Source: CAYNRA01 sp046293395 (GTDB taxonomy: Bacteria > Bacteroidota > Bacteroidia > Cytophagales > Spirosomataceae). From it: 64,000 bases of DNA. A model generated the notes under the pieces. It was not told where the DNA came from. It worked only from the letters and a program-made list of their open reading frames with translations, and made no database searches. Numbering within the stretch: the first letter of the stretch is position 1; each line of letters begins with the position of its first letter. Shown here one piece after another: positions 35,547 to 44,826 of the stretch. Where the stretch lies: assembly GCA_046293395.1 (NCBI GenBank), contig JBKBOU010000001.1, positions 124,001 through 188,000 of the forward strand, written 5' to 3'. A program made the position numbers and the translations under genes.

Positions 35547-35580
35547 AAAAAAAGGACTAGTTTTAGACTAGTCCTTTTTT
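35547..35580 (-). terminator. Intrinsic terminator of the rimP-nusA-infB operon
   Basis: Arms GGACTAGT and ACTAGTCC with a short TTTAG-type loop are flanked by A- and T-runs. It lies 22 bases past the infB stop; T-runs occur on both strands. Confidence 0.85.
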
Positions 35581-35601
35581 GATTAGATGAAAAGCTTCAA
35601 A

Positions 35602-38600
35602 TCAAAGTGTTCTCTTGATTTCACGAATTTCGAAACTTTCTAATATATCGCCAATTTGAATGTCGTTGTAGTTTTTGATGCTCAATCCGCACTCATAACC
35701 AGTTCTAACTTCAGCTACATCGTCTTTGAAACGTTTTAGCTGACTGATTTCACCTTCGTGTACCACAATACCCTCACGGATGATACGTATCTTATTGTTC
35801 CGTTTTACTGAGCCGTTAAGTACATAACAACCTGCGACTGTACCAATTTTGGATATTTTGAATACTTCACGAATTTCGATGTTTCCGAGTGTAACCTCTT
35901 CTTGTTTCGGCGCAAGTAAACCTTCCATCGCTAATTTGATTTCGTCAATCGCATCATAGATGATGGAGTATAGTCTGATTTCGATTTGCTCTTGTTCAGC
36001 AATCTTGCGCGCATTATTCGATGGCCTTACTTGGAAACCAATGATGATGGCATCTGCTGCAGTAGCCAATAGCACGTCAGATTCCGAGATTTGTCCAACC
36101 GCCTTGTGGATAATTCTTACCTGTACCTCTTGAGTAGCAAGTTTAAGTAGTGAATCCGATAGCGCCTCGACGGAACCGTCAAAGTCTCCTTTGATAATGA
36201 CGTTCAGTTCATGGAATGCTCCAATTGCCTTTCTACGCCCAATTTCATCCAAAGTAATGTGTTTCTTGGCACGGATACTTTGTTCACGAATAATCTGTTC
36301 GCGTTTGTTTGCAATTTCTCTTGCCTCGCGTTCGGACTCCATGATATTGAATCTATCTCCGGCTTGTGGTGCACCCGGAAGACCCAAAATTTGAACAGGT
36401 ATGGCAGGTCCAGCTATTTTGATACGCTGCCCAAGGTCATTAACCATCGCCCGTACACGTCCAAAATACTGCCCAGCAAGAATAATATCTCCTACTTTGA
36501 TAGTTCCGTTTTGAACAAGAATTGTAGAAACATATCCACGACCTTTATCCAAAGAGGCTTCAACAACTGTTCCTGATGCTTCTCTGTTCGGGTTAGCGGT
36601 TAGTTCTAGTAATTCCGCTTCTAAAAGAACTTTATCGAGTAGTTCGTCAATACCAATTCCAGATTTTGCTGACACTTCTTGTTCTTGGTATTTACCTCCC
36701 CAACTCTCCACGAGTATATTTTCTTTGGCTAAATCCTCCCGTATTTTTTGAGGATTTGCACCTGGTTTATCAATTTTATTGATAGCAAAAACGATAGGTA
36801 CACCCGCGTTTTGTGCGTGGTTAATTGCTTCTCTCGTTTGGGGCATCACACTATCATCTGCTGAGATTACAATAATTACTACGTCAGTGACTTTCGCACC
36901 ACGAGCACGCATGGCTGTAAAGGCCTCGTGACCTGGTGTATCAAGGAAAGTAATGCGTTTTCCTTTGTTGTTACCCTCTTGCATTTCTACAGAATATGCT
37001 CCGATATGCTGCGTAATTCCACCGGCTTCACCTGAAGCGACCTTTGTTCTACGAATGTAGTCAAGTAACGACGTTTTACCGTGGTCAACGTGTCCCATGA
37101 TAGTAACAATAGGTGCACGGTGTAGTAAGTTTTCAGGATCGTCTTCGGTATCTAAATTATCCGATTGTAGCTCATCTTCCGCAGAGATAAATTCAACTTC
37201 AAAGTCAAATTCCAATGCAATCATTTGGATAGCTTCTGCGTCTAATCGCTGATTGATAGACACGAACATCCCCATGCTCATACATGTAGAGATAACTTCA
37301 TTAACACTTACATCCATCAATGAGGCTAAATCAGAAGCTGAGATGAATTCTGTAACTTTTAGTGTAGGTACATTTTCCAAATCTCTTTGATTCTGCGCTT
37401 CTTCCATTTCTGCGCGAGACCGGCGTCTGTCTCTACGTTGTTTAGCTCCAAAGTCAGGCCCTTTTGTATTCATTCGAGCCATCGTCTGCTTGATATTGTC
37501 TTTTACATCGCTGTCTTTAACAACTTCTCGTCTCGAATTGCCTGTTTTTTTCTTCGCATTTGCACTCGAGTTAGAAGAGGTATTGTTAGAAGGAGCACCT
37601 GTATTTCCGTTTGCTGCTGGTCTTCTGTAGTCTGGTCTCGAAGAATTAGTGGAAGAACCTTGGTTGGTATTGGAATTAGCCGGTCTTTGTCCTGTATTGG
37701 ATGTATTAGACGACTGATTTGAACCCGAAGTGTTCGTATGAGAGCCATCGGTTCTAGGAGGTTGAGGTGCTCTTGTTTGCCCTCCAGTCGAGGAACCTGC
37801 TGGTTCATTGACTTTTTCCCCTTTTTTAATCACGCGTTTCCGCTTTTTCTTGCGTTTGTCTTCTCTACTTTCGGGGGAAGATTTGCTTCTTTCTACAGGT
37901 AATTCTATTTTTCCAAGAACCTTCAAGCCTTGTAATTTTTCACCCTTTGCTATTATGAGTTCTGATGGCAGTGACTCAGCTGCCTTTTCAACTGCTTCTG
38001 GGGTGTCAGAAAGAGTAGTAGTTGGTTTTTGTTCGGACTTCACAGATGAGATTGGAGTACTTGCTATTGGTTTATCAGTATTCGTAGCAGACGCAACAAC
38101 CGGCTTTTCTTTCTGAACCTCTTCCTGCGGAGCTTTTGTATCAATCGATGTTTTGGCTTCCGTTACAAGAGGAGCAACCGCTTTCTCTTGTACGATGTCA
38201 GCCACTTTTTCCACCGGTTTAGCGACGGAAATAGGTGTATTGTTTTCTTTCTGTTCGGTACTTTCTACCGTTTTTGTGTTCACCTTGCTAGGTGTTGGAA
38301 CAGAAGTTACTTCTTTTGTTTGTTTTTCTGGAGTAGGAACGGCTACCGCAGCTTCTGCTTTTGGCACAGCTATTTCTTCCGTTTTTGGGGGAATCACTGC
38401 AATAGGTTCTTGAGCTACTGGCTTCTGAGGAGCAACTGATTCCGCTGGGAGAGAAGTAGGAACTGTCTGTGATTCAGCAGGTTCTGATTTTTTATCTGCC
38501 ACAGGCTTAGATCCTGGGCGAGCATTCAAATCAATTTTTCCGATGATTTTAGGTCCTCCAAGCGGATTACCCATGCGAATGTACTCAGGTTCTTTATCCA

Positions 38601-38874
38601 CTTTGGTTGGAGCAACAGAGGTAGGAGCGTCGTCCCCTCTAAAATATAGTACCTCATCAGATGAAGCTTTAGTTGATGCTTGCCGGTCATCTCCAAGCAA
38701 AGAAGGCTCATTGAACTCCTTGGCTAAAAATTGAAGGTGTTCATAACTTAGTTTTGCATTTGGATTGTTCTCGACTTGAAGCCCTTTACTCTCAAGTTTT
38801 TCTATAATAGTGGCTGTACCAATATTTAGTTTACTTGCAGCTTGCCTCAAACGCATCATTTTTTCTTCAGACAT
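35602..38874 (-). CDS. infB: Translation initiation factor IF-2
   Basis: IF-2 is the GTPase that places fMet-tRNA on the 30S subunit and promotes 50S joining. The 1090-aa protein has an N-terminal IF2_N domain (1-55), a long Pro/Lys/Thr/Ser-rich low-complexity linker (about 60-480), a second IF2_N-like segment, then the G domain: GHVDHGKTS (about 592-600), DTPGHEAF (about 643) and NKIDKPG (about 697), followed by domains II, III and IV. The linker length is normal for this phylum. It is 57 bp after nusA and is the last gene of the operon. Confidence 0.98.
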   Translation of the reverse strand: MSEEKMMRLRQAASKLNIGTATIIEKLESKGLQVENNPNAKLSYEHLQFLAKEFNEPSLLGDDRQASTKASSDEVLYFRGDDAPTSVAPTKVDKEPEYIRMGNPLGGPKIIGKIDLNARPGSKPVADKKSEPAESQTVPTSLPAESVAPQKPVAQEPIAVIPPKTEEIAVPKAEAAVAVPTPEKQTKEVTSVPTPSKVNTKTVESTEQKENNTPISVAKPVEKVADIVQEKAVAPLVTEAKTSIDTKAPQEEVQKEKPVVASATNTDKPIASTPISSVKSEQKPTTTLSDTPEAVEKAAESLPSELIIAKGEKLQGLKVLGKIELPVERSKSSPESREDKRKKKRKRVIKKGEKVNEPAGSSTGGQTRAPQPPRTDGSHTNTSGSNQSSNTSNTGQRPANSNTNQGSSTNSSRPDYRRPAANGNTGAPSNNTSSNSSANAKKKTGNSRREVVKDSDVKDNIKQTMARMNTKGPDFGAKQRRDRRRSRAEMEEAQNQRDLENVPTLKVTEFISASDLASLMDVSVNEVISTCMSMGMFVSINQRLDAEAIQMIALEFDFEVEFISAEDELQSDNLDTEDDPENLLHRAPIVTIMGHVDHGKTSLLDYIRRTKVASGEAGGITQHIGAYSVEMQEGNNKGKRITFLDTPGHEAFTAMRARGAKVTDVVIIVISADDSVMPQTREAINHAQNAGVPIVFAINKIDKPGANPQKIREDLAKENILVESWGGKYQEQEVSAKSGIGIDELLDKVLLEAELLELTANPNREASGTVVEASLDKGRGYVSTILVQNGTIKVGDIILAGQYFGRVRAMVNDLGQRIKIAGPAIPVQILGLPGAPQAGDRFNIMESEREAREIANKREQIIREQSIRAKKHITLDEIGRRKAIGAFHELNVIIKGDFDGSVEALSDSLLKLATQEVQVRIIHKAVGQISESDVLLATAADAIIIGFQVRPSNNARKIAEQEQIEIRLYSIIYDAIDEIKLAMEGLLAPKQEEVTLGNIEIREVFKISKIGTVAGCYVLNGSVKRNNKIRIIREGIVVHEGEISQLKRFKDDVAEVRTGYECGLSIKNYNDIQIGDILESFEIREIKRTL

Positions 38875-38931
38875 AAAAAATTTACCTAGTTTAATAATTC
38901 TATCTACCGCATGGATGAAGTCATTTTAATG

Positions 38932-40176
38932 TTATTCAAATTCATTGGATAAAATCTGTACAACTTCCTCAACGGTTTCCTCTTCTAATTCGGTTCTTCT
39001 CACAAGATCCTCTTTGCTAATAGCCAATACTGATTTTGCAGTATCTAAACCTATTTTCTTGAATTCCAACAAAATCCATTCTTCAATTTCATCTGTAAAT
39101 TCCATTAAATCAACATCTTCTTCTTCGACTTCTCCTTCTATATCACGGAAGACATCAATTTCATACCCAACCAATTTACTCGCTAACTTAATGTTCAATC
39201 CTCCACGACCAATGGCTAGCGATACTTGGTCTGGCTTTAGGAATACAGAAACTCGCTTTCTGTCTTCATCAATCTGAATCGTAGAAACTTTTGCGGGGCT
39301 CAATGCACGAGAGATAAGCAAAGGCAGATTCTCCGTCCATTGAATTACATCAATATTCTCATTTTCTAACTCACGAACGACGGGTTGAATTCGCGAACCT
39401 TTCATCCCTACACAAGCACCTACTGGGTCTATTCGGTCATCGTACGATTCGACAGCTATTTTTGCTCTCTCTCCTGGCTCCCGAACAACCTTCTTGATCG
39501 TGATAACGCCATCAATTATCTCCGGAATTTCGAGCTCAAGTAGTCGCTCCATAAACACAGGTGAAGTCCGTGAAACCGTTACTTTAGGCGTCCCGTTGTT
39601 CATTTCTACTTTATGAATGACACCACGAACACTCATTCCTTTGCGGAATCTATCTTTTGATATTTGTTCTGTTTTAGGTAAAGATAATTCATTTCCTTCA
39701 GAATCCATCAAGATGATTTCTCTACTTAATGTTTGGTGAATATCAGCCGTAATTAACTCACCAATTTGGTCTTTGTATTTGTTGAAAAGCATTTCTTTCT
39801 CCAAATCCTTCACCTTTTGAATCAGTGTCTGGCGTGCTGTTTGCACTACCCGGCGGCCAAAATCCTCTAGCTTTACTTCTTCTGCTACTTCTTCCCCAAT
39901 TTCAAAATCAGGTTCGATTTTCTTCGCCTCAGAAAGAGGAATTTTGTCTAAATCCCAGATGTCTTCTGAGTTGTCATCCACGATTTCACGCGTTCTCCAC
40001 ATCTCCAAATCACCACTTTCTGCATTGACAATGACGTCAAAGTTGTGATCCGAACCGTATTTCTTGCGTATCATCGTACGGAATACTTCTTCCAACACAG
40101 ATATCATGGTCGGACGGTCAATGTTTTTTTCTCGAGCAAACTCAGAAAACGAAGCAATTAATTCTCCACTATGCAT
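38932..40176 (-). CDS. nusA: Transcription termination/antitermination factor NusA
   Basis: NusA binds RNA polymerase and modulates pausing, termination and antitermination. The 414-aa protein has the N-terminal polymerase-binding domain (1-125), an S1 domain (about 135-200, with RGVIHKVEMNNGTPKVTVSR), and two KH domains (about 200-345, with GACVGMKGSRIQPVVREL and LAIGRGGLNIKLASKLVG). The C-terminal 70 residues are acidic (EGEVEEEDVDLMEFTDEIEE) with a short helical domain, shorter than the two repeats of E. coli NusA. It lies between rimP (23 bp) and infB. Confidence 0.98.
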   Translation of the reverse strand: MHSGELIASFSEFAREKNIDRPTMISVLEEVFRTMIRKKYGSDHNFDVIVNAESGDLEMWRTREIVDDNSEDIWDLDKIPLSEAKKIEPDFEIGEEVAEEVKLEDFGRRVVQTARQTLIQKVKDLEKEMLFNKYKDQIGELITADIHQTLSREIILMDSEGNELSLPKTEQISKDRFRKGMSVRGVIHKVEMNNGTPKVTVSRTSPVFMERLLELEIPEIIDGVITIKKVVREPGERAKIAVESYDDRIDPVGACVGMKGSRIQPVVRELENENIDVIQWTENLPLLISRALSPAKVSTIQIDEDRKRVSVFLKPDQVSLAIGRGGLNIKLASKLVGYEIDVFRDIEGEVEEEDVDLMEFTDEIEEWILLEFKKIGLDTAKSVLAISKEDLVRRTELEEETVEEVVQILSNEFE

Positions 40177-40199
40177 ACATCTAAATCGAATTAGTAGTT

Positions 40200-40658
40200 T
40201 TATTTGAATGAAACCTGAACTGTTGCTTGCCGAATGTCTTCTAGCTGCACTAATTGAGGTGCCAATAATTCTTTTTTCTTTTTTGGGTCTGGTTGCACTT
40301 CAATGTGTTTTTCTTCCACCGCCAACAGCTTTCCCTTTATTTCTTGCCCATCTTGTAGCGTGATTTTCAGGTTGCGTCCAATGTTCTTCTTGTAGTGCCG
40401 GATTAATTTCAGTGGGGTGTCAATACCTGGAGAAGAGACCTCTAAAACAAAAGGTGTTTCGATGATTTCGTCTAGTACAATGCCTACTTTGCGACTTATG
40501 TCACCACATTGGTCTATACTGATTCCTTCATCCGAGTCAACTAAAATAAGTATTTTGGAACGTATTTTACTAACAGTAATCTTTATATCAACCACAAAAA
40601 AAACGCCGTTATCCAAAAATGGATGTATCGCTTCTTCAACACGCTCAACACTAATCAT
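40200..40658 (-). CDS. rimP: Ribosome maturation factor RimP
   Basis: RimP helps assemble the 30S subunit. The 152-aa protein has the two-domain layout: the N-terminal alpha/beta domain (about 1-80, with ILILVDSDEGISIDQCGDIS and VLEVSSPGIDTPL) and the C-terminal SH3-like domain (about 85-150, with RNLKITLQDGQEIKGKLLAV). Length and order are typical, and the rimP-nusA-infB arrangement is the conserved one. Its leader holds a promoter and a terminator-like hairpin. Confidence 0.96.
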   Translation of the reverse strand: MISVERVEEAIHPFLDNGVFFVVDIKITVSKIRSKILILVDSDEGISIDQCGDISRKVGIVLDEIIETPFVLEVSSPGIDTPLKLIRHYKKNIGRNLKITLQDGQEIKGKLLAVEEKHIEVQPDPKKKKELLAPQLVQLEDIRQATVQVSFK

Positions 40659-40683
40659 AACCCCTTTCTAATCTATTTACCAA

Positions 40684-40709
40684 CAAAAAAGGAGGATGAC
40701 CACCCTCCT
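40684..40709 (-). promoter_or_regulatory. Attenuator-like hairpin in the rimP leader
   Basis: On the minus strand AGGAGG pairs with CCTCCT across an 8-nt loop and is followed by a run of six T (40689-40684). It is an intrinsic-terminator shape placed between the promoter and the rimP start, not after any minus-strand gene. Confidence 0.6.
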
Positions 40710-40727
40710 AAATCAACTAATCATCCG

Positions 40728-40758
40728 CAAAATTAGTTTTTTATTTGTTGAAATACAA
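40728..40758 (-). promoter_or_regulatory. Bacteroidota promoter of rimP-nusA-infB
   Basis: Minus-strand TTG (40758-40756), 20-bp spacer and TAATTTTG (40735-40728) match the consensus. Transcription would start near 40722, leaving a leader of about 64 nt before rimP. Confidence 0.55.
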
Positions 40759-40904
40759 TAATTGTTAGTAAAATTGCATCTGTGCAGCTTAAAGTGGTTT
40801 TGCTTCTCTACATCCTGACAAATTCTGCTTGCTTTCTGCCTCCGTTTTCTCATTTTTTGTTTTGCATTATCTCAATTTCACTCGAAGGATACGCCCCATT
40901 TTAA

Positions 40905-42026
40905 ATGAAAAGTAATATCAAAGACGTATTATCCGACATCTTGCTGTTCTTCAAAAGGTTCTATTTCCTTCTCCATGTTCTGTTGGTTTTATATACACTT
41001 CTAGTTTACCAAATTTCCTTTGAAGCAGATATAAAACATTGGATTGGTGGCTTTTTGATGCTCTCACTGCCTGTTGTATGGCTTCTCCATATCGTCATTG
41101 CTATGAGCTGGATTATTGCCGGTTCTTGGCGTTTTTTGCTCTCTGCCTTGGTTATCTTGATAGGCTACCCGTTCGGAAAAAGAACGTTTCGGTTTAATCC
41201 AAGAGCAGACTACTCCGTAGAAAATACGCTGTCTGTATTGAGCTACAACCTGATGTACATTGATTATCACAAGGTAATTGATGAGAAAAATCCGGAAAAT
41301 ACCCAAAATCTCGTGGCTTCTCTACCTCTTCTTGACTCGGATATTGAATGTTACCAAGAACTGTATAATAATGATTCATCTGGTCAATTAGCACTCATTA
41401 AAAAGTTGAAAAAAACGAATAAATACTATACTTACATGCACTCCTCTCCTGGAAATGATAGGGGAAAGGGTGAAATTGGGCTCGCTATTTTTTCGAAATA
41501 TCCACTCAAAAATAAGCGGGAATTGTATTGGAAGATAAACAATAATGGCGCTATTGCAGTGGATGTTACAACGGATAAAGGAACATTTACGGTCATTAAT
41601 ACGCAGATGCACTCCATGGGGATTCGAGTAGGAAAAGTCCTAAAGGCGCGCGCTGATGAGGAGGAAGCCAAAAAGGAGGCTAAAAATATTTTGATTCAAT
41701 TGAAAAACGGATTCGAAGAACGGGTTATTCAAACCGCTGAACTTGAAAAGCTTATTCTTGAAAGCAAGTATCCTGTGATTCTTTGCGGGGATTTCAATGA
41801 ACTCCCTTATGGATATGCGTATGGGAGAATTCGTAAGCTACTCCAAAATACATTTGAAGAAAAAGGACGTGGTTTCGGTTTTACCTATCACCACCTTCCT
41901 GGTTTTTTGCGTATCGACAATATTTTTGTTGACCAAGCTACCTGGAAGGTGGAGGAGTTCAAAACGTTGCACGAAATCCCTTTTTCAGATCATTATCCGA
42001 TTCGGGCGGTTTTATCACCCAACTAA
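40905..42026 (+). CDS. Membrane-anchored endonuclease/exonuclease/phosphatase family protein
   Basis: A 373-aa protein with three N-terminal membrane helices (about 18-105) and a C-terminal EEP-fold domain (about 110-370). The metal and catalytic motifs are seen: SVLSYNLMYID at the start, ECYQELYN with the metal Glu, ILCGDFNELPYG, and the final SDHYPIRAV with catalytic Asp-His. Such proteins may hydrolyse phosphodiesters of lipids, nucleic acids or inositol phosphates; here the active domain follows the membrane part. Its stop directly abuts that of the convergent nadE gene. Confidence 0.88.
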   Translation: MKSNIKDVLSDILLFFKRFYFLLHVLLVLYTLLVYQISFEADIKHWIGGFLMLSLPVVWLLHIVIAMSWIIAGSWRFLLSALVILIGYPFGKRTFRFNPRADYSVENTLSVLSYNLMYIDYHKVIDEKNPENTQNLVASLPLLDSDIECYQELYNNDSSGQLALIKKLKKTNKYYTYMHSSPGNDRGKGEIGLAIFSKYPLKNKRELYWKINNNGAIAVDVTTDKGTFTVINTQMHSMGIRVGKVLKARADEEEAKKEAKNILIQLKNGFEERVIQTAELEKLILESKYPVILCGDFNELPYGYAYGRIRKLLQNTFEEKGRGFGFTYHHLPGFLRIDNIFVDQATWKVEEFKTLHEIPFSDHYPIRAVLSPN

Positions 42027-44057
42027 TCAAAAGCCAATTCTGCGGCGCTGCGGCGGTTGTTGTCCGGCTAGATAGGCTGTAAAATCAGCTAACTCTTTTT
42101 CAAAACCACCACTCAATATAGGAAATCGACACCAACTTCTGGGGTCTAAATTTCGGTCATCTAAATGAAAACCAGGTGCGTATCTTTCTCTTTTCCATTG
42201 GTTTCTACTCCATAACTGAAAAAATCTACGAACCCACGTTTGCCATTGTTCTTCTGTAAACGAACCAATCTGCGACACAAGGGCGAGTTTATAACATTCA
42301 ATAGGTGATTTTCTTTGCTTGATTGCCCATTTCTCCAAAGCATCCAAACATTCGTAAGGCATAAGGTCTGCTTCATCTGTTTGTACTTTTTCAAGCGGTC
42401 GCAATTCGGCAGTTGGGGCTAATTTATTCACCCAAGATAAGCTAGGTATCGGTATATTCGTTTCCCTTACTTCTACGCCTACTTCCTCGGCCCATCTTAG
42501 CCAATGCCGCAGCCAATGTTTATCAATACCAGAAATTGGACTGATGCTTCCCGCCGTGTCACCATCCATAGTGCAATAGCCAACTGCTACTTCAGAACGG
42601 TTGGAGGTTGCCAATAACAAATGATTGGAAGTATTTGTAAGCAACCAAACAGAGGGAGCCCGGACCCGTGCCTGGATGTTTTGCAGCGCAATGTCGTCCG
42701 TGTCCCAAGACAATGACCTGTTGAGTTGTTTTTCTATCAATGTGGTATATTCTGCCACCAAAGAATCAATATTTATATCAAAAAATACAGCACCAATGCC
42801 TTCCGCAAGATTTTTTGCAGACAATAAAGTGTCTGTCGAACTATTTTTTGTGCCTTGATAAATAGTTTGAATTAAGGTTTTTGTTACTGCTTTTGTATCC
42901 TGACACGCAGCAATTGTAGGAATATAATGCAGTTTTTGTTTTAGTTTGGATAATCCAATACTTTCTTCCGCCAAAAGCACCATGTAGGCACACAAGGCAA
43001 GACAGGCGGAGGAGTCAGCTCCACCCGAAAGCGAGAGGGTAAAGCCGTTTGCGCGTGATTTTCGGAGGTAGTCAAAAAGTCCTAAGGAAACTGCGCGTGT
43101 AAATTCTTCTTCTTTGATGTAAATGCCTTTTTCAAATGCATCGATTTCCACTTGTTGCGGATGCGGAATTACGTCCTCAGGCCAGTCAAAGTCTGTACTT
43201 ACCAAAGATGGTTTTTCGGATACAAATGGTGTTTTAATAACCATCGCATTTTGTTGATTGACACTTATATCAATCCAGGCGGTAATCAATGTATAATCTT
43301 CGTAGCTGAACCGGTTACTGGAGGCAAGTAATTGCCCATCTTGTGCAATGAGTGCGTCACCGTCAAAAATCAATCTTCCAGACTCGTTTCCTAGTAGATT
43401 AGCATAAATATAGGCACAACTAAACGAACGGGAAGCATCTTGAACGAGTCTCTCTCGTGTTCTAAACTTGCCGAAAGAGAAAGGGCTGGCACTCGGATTC
43501 AACAGGATGTCAATTCCTTTATCGAAGTGCGTTCTTCCTGGGCGTGCAGGAACCCAAGCGTCTTCACAGATTTCTAGTCCAATTTTTACACCACTCAGTT
43601 CGAACTGAATATCGCCAAAAGGGTAGCTAAATCCATCCCTTTTGTATTCTGTACGTGCATTGGCAGGCCATCTATGAAACCAGCGGTCTTCGTAGAAAAC
43701 CCCGTAGTTGGGTAAGTGTTGTTTGGCTACAAAACCAAGAATACGTTTGTTTGAGACAACAGCAACGGCATTGTATAATTTATTTTGAATGAGCATGGGT
43801 AAGCCAAGTGTCACGGTGATTCCGCTTGTCTCTGCTACGATTTCTTCTAAACTTTGCCAGGCTTGCTCGCGTGTATCTGGAGCATAAAATTGGTCTTCAC
43901 AGCCGTATCCAGTAAGGCAAAGTTCAGGCAAACAGAGGATAGAAACCGACTGTTCTTGCGCGTCTTTGATACAATCAAGAATGCGTTGGCGGTTTCCGTA
44001 CCAATCTAGTGGCGTTTGGTTCAATGCACTTGAAGCTACCTTGATGCGGGATATCAT
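42027..44057 (-). CDS. nadE: Glutamine-dependent NAD+ synthetase
   Basis: The last step of NAD synthesis: amidation of nicotinic acid adenine dinucleotide. The 676-aa enzyme is the two-domain type. The N-terminal nitrilase-like glutaminase (about 1-290) has Glu in LCLPELCLTGYGCEDQF, a Lys in VAKQHLPNYGVFYEDRWF and the nucleophile Cys in GLEICEDAWVP. The C-terminal synthetase (about 320-670) has the P-loop-like SLSGGADSSACLALCA. It can therefore use glutamine directly. It is a single gene with no close partner. Confidence 0.96.
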   Translation of the reverse strand: MISRIKVASSALNQTPLDWYGNRQRILDCIKDAQEQSVSILCLPELCLTGYGCEDQFYAPDTREQAWQSLEEIVAETSGITVTLGLPMLIQNKLYNAVAVVSNKRILGFVAKQHLPNYGVFYEDRWFHRWPANARTEYKRDGFSYPFGDIQFELSGVKIGLEICEDAWVPARPGRTHFDKGIDILLNPSASPFSFGKFRTRERLVQDASRSFSCAYIYANLLGNESGRLIFDGDALIAQDGQLLASSNRFSYEDYTLITAWIDISVNQQNAMVIKTPFVSEKPSLVSTDFDWPEDVIPHPQQVEIDAFEKGIYIKEEEFTRAVSLGLFDYLRKSRANGFTLSLSGGADSSACLALCAYMVLLAEESIGLSKLKQKLHYIPTIAACQDTKAVTKTLIQTIYQGTKNSSTDTLLSAKNLAEGIGAVFFDINIDSLVAEYTTLIEKQLNRSLSWDTDDIALQNIQARVRAPSVWLLTNTSNHLLLATSNRSEVAVGYCTMDGDTAGSISPISGIDKHWLRHWLRWAEEVGVEVRETNIPIPSLSWVNKLAPTAELRPLEKVQTDEADLMPYECLDALEKWAIKQRKSPIECYKLALVSQIGSFTEEQWQTWVRRFFQLWSRNQWKRERYAPGFHLDDRNLDPRSWCRFPILSGGFEKELADFTAYLAGQQPPQRRRIGF

Positions 44058-44290
44058 AAGTATGTAAATTTAAGTTGTTCGAAAATGGGGAGTATCCTTT
44101 GTACTGTAAAACTACGGTTAAAACCGTTTTGTGGTAGAAAAGATTACAAAATTTCAATTTATGTTCAGGTGGAACAAACAAAAAAACAAGACAAGAAGTT
44201 GGGATTGTATATACGTCATGGTTTATTTAAAATAAAATAACCGTGTATGTACGGAATAAATAGCTAATCATCCATTCGAATCGTTTTAAA

Positions 44291-44461
44291 GTGAGTCAAG
44301 AACCAAAAAAAGGGGCAAATAACCGGGGTTTACTGCCCGAAGATTTTTATATGAATAAACAAGGGATGATGGTTTTTACGGCTGCATACCACCAAAAAAG
44401 AGGGTATTGTTGTAAGAATAACTGCTTGCATTGCCCGTACGGATTTAAAAAAAACAAGTGA
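44291..44461 (+). CDS. DUF5522 family small Cys-rich protein
   Basis: A 56-aa protein. The segment VFTAAYHQKRGYCCKNNCLH is followed by CPYGF, the signature of DUF5522. Cysteines 40, 41, 45 and 48, plus His47, are close together and probably bind a metal. I used a GTG start at 44291: an in-frame TAG at 44261 and the absence of an ATG before codon 21 leave GTG as the best choice. The gene ends 4 bases before the rpmB promoter. Function is unknown. Confidence 0.82.
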   Translation: MSQEPKKGANNRGLLPEDFYMNKQGMMVFTAAYHQKRGYCCKNNCLHCPYGFKKNK

Positions 44462-44464
44462 CTT

Positions 44465-44495
44465 TTTGTTTGTTAAACAATATTCACGATATTTG
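44465..44495 (+). promoter_or_regulatory. Bacteroidota promoter of rpmB
   Basis: TTTG (44465-44468), a 19-bp spacer and GATATTTG (44488-44495), one mismatch from TAnnTTTG. It is 66 bases before the rpmB ATG. Confidence 0.55.
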
Positions 44496-44512
44496 CACCC
44501 TATTAGGAACGG

Positions 44513-44529
44513 CCGTTTCGGGAAAACGG
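44513..44529 (+). promoter_or_regulatory. Leader hairpin before rpmB
   Basis: CCGTTT (44513-44518) pairs with AAACGG (44524-44529) in the predicted rpmB leader, about 33 bases before the start codon. Ribosomal-protein leaders often carry autoregulatory structures; this role is only suggested. Confidence 0.35.
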
Positions 44530-44561
44530 TGATTGTACAATTGAAAAACTTATAAGATAAC

Positions 44562-44801
44562 ATGGCAAAGGTTTGTCAAATTACAGGAAAAAAAACGCAG
44601 GTAGGTAACAACGTATCGCACGCGAACAATAAAACAAAACGTAAGTTTTACCCCAATATCAAGACAAAAAGATTTTTCTTGGAGTCTGAAGGTGTTTGGG
44701 TTCAATTGAAAGTTTCTACGAAAGCTATGCGTACAATCAACAAGAAAGGTTTAGAAGCTACGCTTGTTAGTGCAGCAAAAAAAGGAACACTTTCTTTGTA
44801 A
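44562..44801 (+). CDS. rpmB: 50S ribosomal protein L28
   Basis: A 79-aa L28 protein of the large ribosomal subunit. It starts MAKVCQITGKKTQVGNNVSH, with NNKTKRKFYPNIKTKRFF and the C-terminal STKAMRTINKKGLEATLV typical of the family. Length is normal. The gene stands alone: rpmG (L33), which often follows it in this phylum, is not here. Instead a terminator and then purine nucleoside phosphorylase follow. Confidence 0.97.
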   Translation: MAKVCQITGKKTQVGNNVSHANNKTKRKFYPNIKTKRFFLESEGVWVQLKVSTKAMRTINKKGLEATLVSAAKKGTLSL

Positions 44802-44826
44802 TTGGTACTTATTTTTATTTATTGAG

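Noticed and set aside
37387..38439. Long plus-strand frames opposite infB
   Set aside because: They mirror the low-complexity linker of IF-2 and have no family features or start signals.
44330..44563. Minus-strand frame before rpmB
   Set aside because: It is antisense to the DUF5522 gene and the rpmB promoter, with no family match.
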